Shown: positions 48,343 through 57,872, numbered from the stretch's first letter. The stretch is 64,000 nucleotides of DNA from Maridesulfovibrio hydrothermalis AM13 = DSM 14728 (GCF_000331025.1 NC_020055.1:1406370-1470369); one strand, 5' to 3'. Program-made: numbers and translations. The notes: generated by a model from the sequence alone, not told the origin.

Positions 48343-49296
48343 TTATTTAATGATGTTCAGCATGAGTGTTCCCACTGCGATCGCAGCAGCCGGGGGGTCA
48401 ACATGGTTGCTTCCATGATTCCAGAACATGCGGGCCATAAGTTCCTGCAAGAGGGCGGCAGATGCGCCGACCAGTCCGGCAATCATGATATTTCCAAAAT
48501 ACAGGTAAGCCAGAGCGGCTAGAATTGCCTGACAATGCCAGACCGGTACTTGCTGAATAGCACCTGTCCCTAACTGGAGGGCGATAAGACTGATAGCAGC
48601 TGCGGCCCAGCCCAGAATCAGGGGTACGACAAATGCTCCGGCGGCTGAAATTGCGCCCGATGCAGCAAGCGGGTCCATAGCGATCTTAGCCTGAGCAGCC
48701 ATTGCGGCGGAAAGAACACCTGCGGCAAAGCCGTAGAGGACCATTTTAGGAAGCGGCAGCATCCAGGGAACCCATGAAATTTTATGACCGTCAGTTTTGA
48801 GATAGCCGATGTCGGAGATTGATTTTTTGTTGCCCCACGGCATTTCTTTTTGAAACAGAAAGCGGGCGAGAAAGGCTGTGGCAACAACACTTAATGCTAT
48901 CATATCTGTTTTGTTAACAATCGGGATCAGGGCGAAAAGTTGTAACAGCAGATGTCCTGCCAGCGCAGCTAAACCGCCAACCAAGAGTACGTCCCACGAT
49001 GTTCCCATCAATGCAGACAGGATATCTTTTGCTGCTCCGCCGGGATGATTCTTTTTAATTCCCGCAGCATAGGTCGAGGCAGCTACCCCCGCAGCAAATC
49101 CACCTACGTGAGGGCCGAAAATTGGTCCGAGTCCGATTTGGAGCAGAACGAAATCCGAGCCGCTGGCCATGATGACCAGACATCCCGCCATCACCATCAG
49201 GCCGCATATAATAAATGAAAAAAGTCCACCCAAAGCGCCGCCGACAATTCCTCCGGCAAAACACATAACAAGGGTTTGAGGGCTGAAAGGGTCCAT
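48343..49296 (-). CDS. Unrecognised polytopic membrane protein, probable permease of the dehydratase operon
   Basis: This 317-residue protein has about eight or nine predicted membrane helices, rich in Gly and Ala (GGIVGGALGGLFSFIICGL, HVGGFAAGVAAS, AAGVLSAAMAAQ). One soluble loop lies around residues 150-175 (WGNKKSISDIGYLKTDGHK). I cannot place it in a known transporter family. Being first in the operon with the diol dehydratase suggests it moves the substrate or product, for instance a diol or glycerol. It is not an MIP-type glycerol facilitator, as NPA motifs are absent. A sigma-54-like site lies about 110 bases upstream. Confidence 0.75.
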   Translation of the reverse strand: MDPFSPQTLVMCFAGGIVGGALGGLFSFIICGLMVMAGCLVIMASGSDFVLLQIGLGPIFGPHVGGFAAGVAASTYAAGIKKNHPGGAAKDILSALMGTSWDVLLVGGLAALAGHLLLQLFALIPIVNKTDMIALSVVATAFLARFLFQKEMPWGNKKSISDIGYLKTDGHKISWVPWMLPLPKMVLYGFAAGVLSAAMAAQAKIAMDPLAASGAISAAGAFVVPLILGWAAAAISLIALQLGTGAIQQVPVWHCQAILAALAYLYFGNIMIAGLVGASAALLQELMARMFWNHGSNHVDPPAAAIAVGTLMLNIIK

Positions 49297-49403
49297 AAAA
49301 CACTACACTCCTTAAGTTTGTTCCCGCACAGGTTTATCCTTATTCTCGCAGCCTTTGGCTTTATTGCGCGTGCATATTACAATGGCTGCTGTGGTCCCTA
49401 TAA

Positions 49404-49419
49404 AGAGAAAAACGTGCCA
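49404..49419 (-). promoter_or_regulatory. Candidate sigma-54 promoter of the dehydratase operon
   Basis: On the minus strand TGGCACGTTTTTCTCT has a perfect -24 element but a poor -12 element (TCTC in place of TTGC). Alternatives that keep GG-N10-GC but have weak -24 boxes start at 49399 (AGGGACCACAGCAGCC) and 49340. A sigma-54 promoter is expected here because the divergent regulator is sigma-54 dependent. Confidence 0.35.
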
Positions 49420-49496
49420 TGAATTAATATGCATGCGATTGCAGTGGGTTAACGGATTCTGAGCTGTTTCAGGGGTTGTCGATGTAAAATCAGCGT

Positions 49497-49512
49497 GTCA
49501 GCTCAAGTTGAC
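49497..49512. promoter_or_regulatory. Dyad, candidate enhancer site for the sigma-54 regulator
   Basis: GTCAGCTCAAGTTGAC is symmetric at 12 of 16 positions and lies ~80 bases upstream of the candidate -24 box. A second spaced pair of similar arms (TGACA 49591-49595 and TGTCA 49612-49616) lies further up. Such sites fit binding of a dimeric NtrC-type regulator. The whole 49297-49914 stretch contains no gene. Confidence 0.4.
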
Positions 49513-49914
49513 GTGCTTACGGGGGGAGTTGTTAAAATTACAAATATAATTGTTAAATTACAGTGTGATATGAATGTGTGTTAATCTGGTTGACACCGCG
49601 TTCACATTGGTTGTCATGGAGCTGCCGGTTTTAGAGGGAAGCGGACTTAACGGGGGAAGAAGTAGATTGAATATAAGTGTGTCTGTGGCTCGTTCAGGCG
49701 TATCTATCTGTAATAATAGTTAAAGATATTGAAGCAGGTTCTCATGGTTATAGCCGTTGCAGATCTGGTGTTGATGAGGTTACCCTAGCGAAGCAGATTT
49801 TCACGAAAAGCAAATGGCATTAATCATGCTTTAAAGGTAGCTGGTTAAACATATTGTCCAGCATGTATTTTTGCATGGTTAAAACTTGATCTTATCGGGT
49901 CTAAAAAGAGTAAC

Positions 49915-51807
49915 ATGGATTTTAAAAAGGAAAATTTTAATAAACCGGATGTCTGCCCTGAAGATGTTCTTGAAGAACTCAACACCCTGCGTGGAAGGGT
50001 GGCAGAGCTGGAAGCTACGCGCACTTTGTGCGGCAGCTTTGATAAAGATTGCAACCTGAGCATTAACAAAGTTGCTCCGCAAGGCGCAGATAATGATTAT
50101 TGCTTTGAAGATTATTTCGATGTGGAGGCCATCCAGCAAATTCAAGATGCCTTCTCCAAAGCGACTAATGTAGCTTCTGTTATTACTGATCTTGACGGCA
50201 GACCCATAACCCGTCCCAGTCACTTTTGCAGACTTTGCGGTGTTATTCGCAAGACTCCCAAAGGTCTGAAAAATTGTATGCGCTCTGACGCCTCTTTTGG
50301 TACTAAGAGTCCGCTGGAACCTATTATGCGCCCTTGCCTGAGTGGTGGGCTATGGGATGGGGGAACCAGTTTTTATGTGGGGGACCGTCATATTGCCAAC
50401 TGGATAATAGGACAGGTGCGCTGCCCGCCCATCAATGATGAACGGATAAAGAAATATGCTCATGAAATAGGTGCGGACGAGGAAGAATTTATGGAGGCTC
50501 TCAAAGAGGTTCCGGTTATGTCTCGTGAACAGTTTTTGAATGTCTGCAATGTCCTCTGCCTCATCGCCAATCAGATTTCCATTTTGGCACGCAAAAATTT
50601 CCTGCAATCTCAGGCTATCGCCAGACGGCAGGTTGCTGAAGCTGCTCTCCGGGAAAGTGAAGAGCGTTTCCGCCAGCTTTCCGAGTCCACTTTTGAGGCT
50701 ATTTTCATCCATCATAAAGGTGAAATTCTTACCACCAACAAGGCCGGACAGTGTATGTTCGGATATTCTCAGGAGGAGTTTGCCGGACTTAATATAGATG
50801 ATCTGGCCGATCCTGAATACCGTGACGAGGTACGTGAACGTACAGCTCAAAATGGAAAATCCCGCTTTGATGCCAATTTCCGCTGCCGGCGTGGAAAAAT
50901 GCTTATTTGTGAAATTCAGCAGCGTGATATCATTTTTCAAGGGGAAAAGGTTGGTGTCTGCGCAATTCGGGATATTACTGAACGTATTGAATCTGAACGG
51001 CAGGCTAAAGAAAAAGAGCAGCAGCTTATTCAGGCTGACAAAATGGTTTCACTCGGGGTTCTGGTTTCAGGGATGGCTCATGAGATCAATAATCCTAACA
51101 GCTTTATGACTTTGAATCTGCCTTTGCTGGAAGAGATATGGAGTGATATAACTCCCGTTCTTGAGGGATATTATCATGAGAACGGTGAATTCTTAGCAGG
51201 CGGACTGGAGTACTCGGAGCTAAGAAACTACATGCCCGATCTGCTTTCGAGAATGCAGGAGGGGGCAATCCGCATCAGCGGGATAGTAAACAGCCTTAAG
51301 GACTACTCCCGCTTACAGCCCGGAGAGTTGATGTGGGAAGTAGATCTTACTGATGTGATTAATAATTCTTTGCGATTGCTTGAAAATCTGATCAGCCAGA
51401 AGACTGCAAAATTTGAGAAAAATCTTGCCGGTTCATTACCGACGGTACGCGGTAACTCACAGCGGTTGTCGCAGGTGCTTATTAATCTGCTGGTCAATTC
51501 CTGCGAAGCTCTCTCTGACCGCAAACAGAGAATTTGTCTTTCATCTGAGTATATTGAAGCGGAAAAAAGGATCGAAATAGTTGTTCGCGATGAAGGTGTG
51601 GGGATTGCCGAAGAACATTTGAAAAAAATTATGGACCCTTTTTTTACGACTAAACGTGACAGCGGAGGAACCGGTCTGGGCCTATCCGTTTCTGCTACAA
51701 TTGTTCAGGAACATGGCGGAGAGCTTGTATTTGCAGCTAATCCCGGGGGAGGAGCCGTCGCTAAATTTTCAATTCCGATAATCGAAAAAGAGGATGAAAA
51801 TGCATAA
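49915..51807 (+). CDS. Sensor histidine kinase with PocR-type ligand domain
   Basis: This 630-residue soluble kinase starts with a short coiled coil (16-35). A PocR-like sensory domain follows (about 70-230, with the cysteines HFCRLC at 104-108, C121 and C141), then a PAS domain (248-358) and a HisKA dimerisation domain with H389 (GMAHEINNPNSF). It ends in a HATPase domain (NSCEAL, DEGVGIAEEH, FFTTKRDSGGTGLGLS). PocR domains are known or predicted to bind diols such as propanediol or glycerol. With no membrane helix, it senses an internal ligand. Its stop overlaps the response regulator start by 14 bases. It is divergent from the dehydratase operon, its most likely target. Confidence 0.88.
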   Translation: MDFKKENFNKPDVCPEDVLEELNTLRGRVAELEATRTLCGSFDKDCNLSINKVAPQGADNDYCFEDYFDVEAIQQIQDAFSKATNVASVITDLDGRPITRPSHFCRLCGVIRKTPKGLKNCMRSDASFGTKSPLEPIMRPCLSGGLWDGGTSFYVGDRHIANWIIGQVRCPPINDERIKKYAHEIGADEEEFMEALKEVPVMSREQFLNVCNVLCLIANQISILARKNFLQSQAIARRQVAEAALRESEERFRQLSESTFEAIFIHHKGEILTTNKAGQCMFGYSQEEFAGLNIDDLADPEYRDEVRERTAQNGKSRFDANFRCRRGKMLICEIQQRDIIFQGEKVGVCAIRDITERIESERQAKEKEQQLIQADKMVSLGVLVSGMAHEINNPNSFMTLNLPLLEEIWSDITPVLEGYYHENGEFLAGGLEYSELRNYMPDLLSRMQEGAIRISGIVNSLKDYSRLQPGELMWEVDLTDVINNSLRLLENLISQKTAKFEKNLAGSLPTVRGNSQRLSQVLINLLVNSCEALSDRKQRICLSSEYIEAEKRIEIVVRDEGVGIAEEHLKKIMDPFFTTKRDSGGTGLGLSVSATIVQEHGGELVFAANPGGGAVAKFSIPIIEKEDENA

Positions 51808-53218
51808 AACAACAGGGCTTAATCCAAGGTTTCCTCTCTTGCTGGTAGATGATGAGGATTCATGGCTGCAAAGTTTTCGGGCTACCTTGCGGTCACAGGG
51901 TATTGATAACGTTGTGCTCTTAAATGACGGAACCAAGGTCATGGATATTTTGGGGCAGCAGAAGTTTTGTGCCGTGGCAGTTGACCTTATGATGCCGGGT
52001 GTTTCCGGTGAAGAGCTTATTCCTCAGATTGTTACGGAGTATCCGGAACTTCCTGTACTGGTAATCTCCGGACTTAATGAAATAAAGGCGGTGGTGAATT
52101 GTATCCGTAAAGGTGCTTTTGATTTCATTGTCAAAACAGAGGATCGCAATACTCTTATTGCCGGAGTGCGTCATGCCATTGAAATTTTTGAATTGCGGGA
52201 TGAAAACAGTTCCCTGCAGGAAAGGTTTTTTAAATCCGGTCCGGATCGTCCGGAACTGTTTTCAGACATTATCACTGCCCACAAGGGCATGTTTTCCATA
52301 TTTAAATATATAGAGGCAATAGCTGAAACCTCACGTCCGGTGCTTATTACCGGAGAAAGCGGCGTGGGCAAAGAACTTATTGCGAGGGCTGTGCATAATG
52401 CCAGCGGACGTAAGGGGGATTTTGTTGCAGTCAATATTGCCGGTCTTGATGACAATATTTTTTCAGATACATTATTCGGTCATAAAAAGGGTGCTTTTAC
52501 CGGAGCAACGCAGGCTAGAGTCGGGCTGGTTGAAAAAGCCAAGAACGGAACCCTTTTCCTTGATGAAATAGGTGATTTGAGTCCTACATCCCAGACAAAG
52601 TTGCTGCGACTGTTGCAGGAGCACGAGTTTATGCCTTTAGGGTCAGATATGGCAAAACGTTCAAGTGCCCGCATTATAACCGCAACTCATCAATCAATTG
52701 CAGCAATGCAGGAGCAGGGCAGGTTCAGGAAGGATCTGTTCTTCCGGCTCAGAGGACACATGCTCCAGATTCCACCATTGCGGGAACGGATTGAAGACCT
52801 GCCGCTTTTAATCTCTCATTTTGTGGATGAAGTACAAGCTGATGCGGAAACGGGGTTGAATGTGGATGTCCATGAGATATCCGCCTTTCTGAATAACTAT
52901 TCATTTCCTGGAAATATCAGGGAGTTACAGCATTTGATCCATGATGGAGCCAGTATCTGCGGGCACAAGGAACTAAAAGCTAATGACTTGAAATCCCTGC
53001 TGGTTGCTTCCGGAGATTTCTTATCCAGTGTTGATGTTTCTGGTTCAGGGGAAAGTGTATCTTTCGGGACCCGATTGCCCACTCTTCAGGAAGTGCGGGC
53101 GAAACTAATTGATGAAGCTTTGAGAAGAACTAATGGAAATCAGTCTTCAGCAGCGCAATTGATCGGAGTTACCCGACAGGCGGTGAGCAAGTATCTTAAG
53201 AAAAATAGTGATATTTAA
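51794..53218 (+). CDS. Sigma-54-dependent response regulator
   Basis: This 474-residue NtrC-family regulator has a receiver domain (13-125, phospho-aspartate D64 in VAVDLMMPG), an AAA+ domain with Walker A GESGVGKE and the sigma-54 loop KKGAFTGA, and a Fis-like DNA-binding C-terminus (NGNQSSAAQLIGVTRQAVSKY). It overlaps the kinase gene, so the two are translationally coupled partners. It should activate a sigma-54 promoter, most plausibly that of the divergent diol dehydratase operon. Confidence 0.92.
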   Translation: MKMHKTTGLNPRFPLLLVDDEDSWLQSFRATLRSQGIDNVVLLNDGTKVMDILGQQKFCAVAVDLMMPGVSGEELIPQIVTEYPELPVLVISGLNEIKAVVNCIRKGAFDFIVKTEDRNTLIAGVRHAIEIFELRDENSSLQERFFKSGPDRPELFSDIITAHKGMFSIFKYIEAIAETSRPVLITGESGVGKELIARAVHNASGRKGDFVAVNIAGLDDNIFSDTLFGHKKGAFTGATQARVGLVEKAKNGTLFLDEIGDLSPTSQTKLLRLLQEHEFMPLGSDMAKRSSARIITATHQSIAAMQEQGRFRKDLFFRLRGHMLQIPPLRERIEDLPLLISHFVDEVQADAETGLNVDVHEISAFLNNYSFPGNIRELQHLIHDGASICGHKELKANDLKSLLVASGDFLSSVDVSGSGESVSFGTRLPTLQEVRAKLIDEALRRTNGNQSSAAQLIGVTRQAVSKYLKKNSDI

Positions 53219-53336
53219 GAAGAATCCATTACAAGTTTTCTGGAAAAGTGAATCGTTGAATCCTGCACAGATTTTTGTGTGTTGGTACGTTTTTTTGAAC
53301 AATATCTATCATGTAAATTAAGGTTGTTAGATAGTT

Positions 53337-54485
53337 CTAAGGCCTGTCAAAATTATGCAGCTTCCCGCCTTTCATAACTGAACGGACCTTAAGGCTGCCG
53401 TGGTCCATAATGACCAGATCAGCGTGGTATCCAGAGGCGATTATTCCGTATTCATCATCTACTCTGATGGCTCTGGCCGGATAGAGCGAGGTCATTCTCA
53501 GAGCTTCGGCAAGCTCTATTCCAACGTGATTGACGCAGTTATACACAGCTTTGTCCATAGTCAGCATGGAGCCTCCGATGGTTCCGTCGGCGGCGGCGCA
53601 TTTGCCGTCATTTACATAAACAGTCTGGCCGCCAAGCACGAACTCGGTGAGGTCAGAGACTATTGCCGAAGTTGCATCAGTTATGCAGAAAAGCCTGTTA
53701 CCTAGAATATTTCTCGCCAGCTCCACATTATCCCATGAAACATGCACGCCATCAGTAATGATTCCGGTCCACGGTTTTTCCAGATAAATTGCGCCGACCA
53801 GACTGGGTTCCCTTCCCTGCAACGGTTCCATGCCGTTAAAGAGGTGGGTAGCCATGCTTATTCCGGCCCTGAACATTTCCCGCGCACGCGGGCAACTGGC
53901 TGCGCTGTGTCCGGCAGAGACCCTGATCCCCGCGTTTTCAAGCTCCTGCACATGTCTTGCTTCAATATTTTCAGGAGCCATAGTGCATATTCTGGTTACT
54001 TCCGGACCGAATTCAGCAATTAGAGACACAACCTTGTCGTTCGGTTTGCTTATCATGTACGGGTTATGTATCCCCCTGCGTTTATGACTGAGATACGGGC
54101 CTTCCAGATGCAGTCCCAGTACGGCTTTACCGTTTTCTTCACGATACTTTTTTACTACATGGAGGGATTTGATCATGTCCTCTTCAGGGGCACTTACCAA
54201 TGTGGGCAAAAAAGACGTGCATCCGGTAGAAAGGATGGCCCGGGACATGATATCAAGTGTTTCAGTTGAAATATCATCATTAAAGAACCGTCCTCCGCAT
54301 CCATTAAGCTGCAGGTCGATGAACCCCGGAGCGAGAATATTTTTCTGGAGATCAATGACTTCTGCCTGTTTCGGGATTGCATTTGTCTTGACCACATCAC
54401 TGATGCGTTTGTCGTCAATTATGACCGCAGAGTCTTCCAGAATTTCCATGCCGGTGAAAATCGTGCCGTTGGTAAATGCATACAT
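53337..54485 (-). CDS. nagA: N-acetylglucosamine-6-phosphate deacetylase
   Basis: This 382-residue amidohydrolase removes acetate from GlcNAc-6-P. Family marks are FIDLQLNGCGG, the metal glutamate in LGLHLEGPYLS, AGHSAASCPRA, the histidine-containing ATHLFNGMEPLQGREPS, DGVHVSWDNVEL and the catalytic aspartate in ITDATSA. It starts eight bases after the nagB stop, so nagB-nagA form an operon. The enzyme feeds glucosamine-6-P to NagB. Length is normal. Confidence 0.95.
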   Translation of the reverse strand: MYAFTNGTIFTGMEILEDSAVIIDDKRISDVVKTNAIPKQAEVIDLQKNILAPGFIDLQLNGCGGRFFNDDISTETLDIMSRAILSTGCTSFLPTLVSAPEEDMIKSLHVVKKYREENGKAVLGLHLEGPYLSHKRRGIHNPYMISKPNDKVVSLIAEFGPEVTRICTMAPENIEARHVQELENAGIRVSAGHSAASCPRAREMFRAGISMATHLFNGMEPLQGREPSLVGAIYLEKPWTGIITDGVHVSWDNVELARNILGNRLFCITDATSAIVSDLTEFVLGGQTVYVNDGKCAAADGTIGGSMLTMDKAVYNCVNHVGIELAEALRMTSLYPARAIRVDDEYGIIASGYHADLVIMDHGSLKVRSVMKGGKLHNFDRP

Positions 54486-54493
54486 GGTGTTAC

Positions 54494-55291
54494 CTATTTG
54501 GGATCTTGCAGGTTTTCAGATTCTATCTGCTGAAAATACCTGAGTGTTTTTACTTTAAGTTCCATCGTGGCTTCATCGTCACAGACAAGGATTCCCTTGC
54601 GGTGAAGTTGTAGGGCGGAAACGGTCCAGAGATGGTTCACCCCGTTTTCTACAGCGTAATAGACCGCCAGAGCCTTGTTCAGACCGCAGGCCAGGATGAT
54701 AACTTCTTTTGAGTCAAGCAGGGTTCCGATGCCCACGGTTAATGCGTAGCGGGGAACCGCATCAATGTTGTTGTCGAAGAAACGGGAGTTAGCCTGACGC
54801 GTATCAATGGTCAGGGTCTTGATACGGGTGCGTGATGAAAGCGAAGATGCCGGCTCGTTAAAGGCTATGTGTCCGTCAGTGCCTACTCCTCCGACAAATA
54901 TATGTATTCCGCCACAGGCTTTGATTTTTTCCTCGTAGGCTTCGCATTCAGCTTCCAGATCAGCGGCTCCGCCATTTAGGAGATTGATATTTTCCGGCCG
55001 GATGTCCACATGGTTGAAGAAATTATCAAACATATAATACCGGTAGCTCTGGCTGTGATTTTCAGGCAGCCCTACGTATTCATCCATATTAAAGGTGATC
55101 ACATTTTTGAAACTGACCAAACCTTCATTATATAGATTGATCAATTCCTTATACATATTAATGGGGGTTCCTCCGGTCGGCAGTCCGAGCACGAAGGGGT
55201 TATCCTCGTGAGGGGCAAAATCATTGATTTTTTTTGCAATGTAACGAGCCGCCCACCAGCCGGGGTTTTTCTGAACTGGAATCAGTCTCAT
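54494..55291 (-). CDS. nagB: Glucosamine-6-phosphate deaminase
   Basis: This 265-residue enzyme converts glucosamine-6-P to fructose-6-P and ammonia. The motifs [16 protein letters not shown] and [19 protein letters not shown] are diagnostic, and [15 protein letters not shown] forms the phosphate-binding loop. It is first in the nagB-nagA operon and divergent from nagE across a 349-base control region. The deamination also releases ammonium, which links to the nitrogen module only loosely. Confidence 0.95.
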   Translation of the reverse strand: MRLIPVQKNPGWWAARYIAKKINDFAPHEDNPFVLGLPTGGTPINMYKELINLYNEGLVSFKNVITFNMDEYVGLPENHSQSYRYYMFDNFFNHVDIRPENINLLNGGAADLEAECEAYEEKIKACGGIHIFVGGVGTDGHIAFNEPASSLSSRTRIKTLTIDTRQANSRFFDNNIDAVPRYALTVGIGTLLDSKEVIILACGLNKALAVYYAVENGVNHLWTVSALQLHRKGILVCDDEATMELKVKTLRYFQQIESENLQDPK

Positions 55292-55373
55292 GTTTTTCTC
55301 CCTGCAATTTCAAAATTCATCTACAGTCTCAAACTATTACTTATAAGGTGCAGTGTGCAACCCTGCGGACTTA

Positions 55374-55396
55374 TTTTAGTCATAAAAAAAACTAAA
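55374..55396. promoter_or_regulatory. Inverted repeat, candidate ROK-repressor operator
   Basis: TTTTAGT and ACTAAAA are separated by nine bases between divergent nagB and nagE. The AT-rich arms recall NagC/Mlc-type operators. A further pair, GTCTG/CAGAC (55429-55447), lies next to it. The 55292-55640 gap contains no gene. Confidence 0.45.
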
Positions 55397-55640
55397 AAGA
55401 ATTGTTGCTGACGTTTTGTCGTCGTATGGTCTGACTTAGATAACAGACAGGACCAATCACAGCGACTACTGCGGCAGCATGATGTTGCGGGACAGGATTT
55501 AAGTCTTTTTGCTCAGCTGTTTTTTTATTGTAATGTTGTTGCTGTATGTACCGTGTAGTTTTTAATATTGGTCGGGTCGGCGGGATGCATGCTTTTTTGG
55601 GGTGTGCCCGGTAAAAGTAAATTTATGCAGGAGGAGAATT

Positions 55641-57500
55641 ATGAGGATTCTGGAAGGATTGCAGAAGCTGGGGCGCTCATTGATGTTGCCCATCGCAGTT
55701 TTGCCGGTAGCAGCTTTGATGCTACGCCTTGGGGCCGGTGACCTGCTGGATATTCCATTCATTTTTAAAGCTGGAGATGCGATTTTCTCCAACTTGCCAC
55801 TTATCTTCGCCATCGGTGTCGCGGTAGGTCTCTCCAAAGATAATGCCGGTGCTTCGGCACTGGCCGGGGCCATCGGCTACCTCGTCTTTACGGCAGCCAT
55901 CGGCAGTCTGGATAAAGACATTAATATGGGGGTTCTCTCCGGTATCATAATGGGGATCACCGCCGGAACGATTTACAACCGATTCTACCAGATCAAGCTT
56001 GTTGAGTGGCTGGCCTTTTTCGGCGGGCGGCGATTTGTGCCAATTGCCACCTCAGGTTGTGCTTTGATTCTGGCTTATTTTTTCCATTTTACCTGGCCTC
56101 CGGTGCAGGCGGGAATCGATGCGGTAGCCAACTGGGTTATCGGGTCCGGTCCCATCGGAACATTTGTATACGGAACCCTGAACCGGATGCTCATCCCTAC
56201 CGGACTGCATCATATAATGAACAATATCGTCTGGTTTCAGTTCGGAGATTTTACCAATGCTGCCGGACAGGTTGTGCATGGTGACCTGCACAGGTTCTTT
56301 GCCGGAGATCCCAACTCGGGCGGATTTATGGCCGGTTTCTTCCCGATCATGATGTTCGGCCTTCCCGCCATCGCCCTTGCAATGTATAAAACCGCCAGAA
56401 CTGAACACCGCGCGCAGGTTGCCGGTATACTCTTTTCAGTGGCTTTTACCGCATTTCTTACCGGGGTCACTGAGCCGCTTGAATACATGTTTATGTTTAT
56501 TGCTCCGGTCCTCTATGTCATTCACGCCTTGTTGACCGGTGTCTCTCTGGCCTTGTGTACCCTGCTTAATATAAAAATCGGATTCGGGTTCTCCGCAGGA
56601 GCCATTGACTATGTGCTGAACTACGGTCTCGCCACCAATCCTCTGCTCGGACTCGCTCTTGGAGCCGGCTTTTTCGTAATCTATTATTTCCTTTTTGTGT
56701 TCGCTATCAAGATCTTTGACCTTAAGACTCCCGGTCGAGAGGAGGATGCCAGCACTGCTCCTGTAGACCTTTCAGATGAAGATACCCTGACTCTTGCCCA
56801 GTCATGCATAAGAGAACTTGGTGGACCTTCCAATCTGACCTCCATTGATTCTTGTATCACCAGACTCCGCCTTGAAGTGGAAGATCCTTCAATTATTAAT
56901 GATGAAGGGCTGAAGCGCTGCGGAGCCAAGGGGATTGTCCGTGTAGGCAGCAAGGGTGTTCAGGTTATTCTCGGAACACAGGCAGAGCTGGTGGCAATCG
57001 CTATGGGTGCTATGAAAAGAGAAGAGGCCGAGCTTATGGAATCTCATGAAGTACGGCTTTTTTCCCCCATCGATGGTGAGGTTGTTCCCATCGAAGATAC
57101 TCCTGATCCTGTTTTTGCTGATAAATCTGTGGGAGACGGTGTGTCGATCATTCCGACCGGTGACACCATGTATGCCCCGGCTGACGGAACAATTGGTAAG
57201 ATTTTCAAGACCAACCATGCCTTCAGCATGATAACTGACGACGGGGTCGAACTGTTTGTGCATTTTGGTGTGGATACCGTAAATCTCAAAGGAGAAGGGT
57301 TCACCCGTGTTGCTGAACAAGGGGCGACTGTGAAGAAGGGCGATCCGGTTATTCATTTTGATCTGGGATTGCTCACTGAGAAGGCCAAGTCCGTGATTAC
57401 TCCGGTAGTCATAAGTAATATGGATGAGTTCGGAGAGATGACCAAAGTAAGCGGCAAAGTTGCTGCCGGTGATCCCATCCTGTATATTAAGAAAAAATAG
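55641..57500 (+). CDS. nagE: N-acetylglucosamine PTS permease EIICBA
   Basis: This 619-residue fused permease brings in and phosphorylates N-acetylglucosamine. The EIIC membrane domain covers about 1-375 (glucose-family, with LIPTGLHHIMNN and TEPLEYMFMF). EIIB follows (about 390-465) with its phospho-cysteine in SIDSCITRLRLEV, then EIIA (about 475-615) with the active histidine in LFVHFGVDTVNL. The order C-B-A matches E. coli NagE. The ATG at 55641 follows GGAGGAG; the frame is open upstream but without a better start. A hairpin separates it from ptsH. Its place between nagBA and HPr/EI supports the substrate. Confidence 0.93.
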   Translation: MRILEGLQKLGRSLMLPIAVLPVAALMLRLGAGDLLDIPFIFKAGDAIFSNLPLIFAIGVAVGLSKDNAGASALAGAIGYLVFTAAIGSLDKDINMGVLSGIIMGITAGTIYNRFYQIKLVEWLAFFGGRRFVPIATSGCALILAYFFHFTWPPVQAGIDAVANWVIGSGPIGTFVYGTLNRMLIPTGLHHIMNNIVWFQFGDFTNAAGQVVHGDLHRFFAGDPNSGGFMAGFFPIMMFGLPAIALAMYKTARTEHRAQVAGILFSVAFTAFLTGVTEPLEYMFMFIAPVLYVIHALLTGVSLALCTLLNIKIGFGFSAGAIDYVLNYGLATNPLLGLALGAGFFVIYYFLFVFAIKIFDLKTPGREEDASTAPVDLSDEDTLTLAQSCIRELGGPSNLTSIDSCITRLRLEVEDPSIINDEGLKRCGAKGIVRVGSKGVQVILGTQAELVAIAMGAMKREEAELMESHEVRLFSPIDGEVVPIEDTPDPVFADKSVGDGVSIIPTGDTMYAPADGTIGKIFKTNHAFSMITDDGVELFVHFGVDTVNLKGEGFTRVAEQGATVKKGDPVIHFDLGLLTEKAKSVITPVVISNMDEFGEMTKVSGKVAAGDPILYIKKK

Positions 57501-57513
57501 AGTGTTATAATAT

Positions 57514-57546
57514 GTCCGGTCCTGACCTTTAAAGTCGGGACCGGAC
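57514..57546 (+). promoter_or_regulatory. Intercistronic hairpin between nagE and ptsH
   Basis: A 13-bp stem (GTCCGGTCCTGAC / GTCGGGACCGGAC) with a 7-base loop and no T-run. It may protect or process the mRNA to set different levels of permease and HPr. Confidence 0.6.
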
Positions 57547-57569
57547 CATTGAACAAAGAGGGGATAATC

Positions 57570-57827
57570 ATGGCTGAAAAAACAATTACAATTCAGGCCG
57601 AAGACGGCTTGCATGTCAGACCTGCGTCAGAGTTCGTCAAGATGGCTAAGGGGTTTGAATCTGATATTAAAGTCACTTTGAACGGTAAGTCCGCCAGTGC
57701 CAAAAGTCTTTTTAAGCTGCAATTGCTGGAGCTGGTTAAAGGTGCGGAGCTTTTGATTGAAGCCACCGGCAGTGATGAACAGGAAGCAGTTGAAACTCTT
57801 TCAGATTTTTTAGTATCTCTGAAGTAA
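57570..57827 (+). CDS. ptsH: Phosphocarrier protein HPr
   Basis: This 85-residue protein passes phosphate from enzyme I to EIIA. The phosphohistidine H15 is in EDGLHVRPASEF. Serine 46 (SASAKSLFKLQ), the regulatory site in many bacteria, is present, although no HPr kinase is in view. The ATG at 57570 follows GAGGGG and fits the usual HPr start. It is directly upstream of ptsI. Confidence 0.96.
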   Translation: MAEKTITIQAEDGLHVRPASEFVKMAKGFESDIKVTLNGKSASAKSLFKLQLLELVKGAELLIEATGSDEQEAVETLSDFLVSLK

Positions 57828-57872
57828 CCACCTAAAACCATGACTTGAAATCAGGTCGCGGAGGTGTTGCGT

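Noticed and set aside
49404-49419. Treating the minus-strand TGGCACG as a proven sigma-54 promoter
   Set aside because: The -12 element lacks the near-invariant GC, so it is listed only as a candidate.
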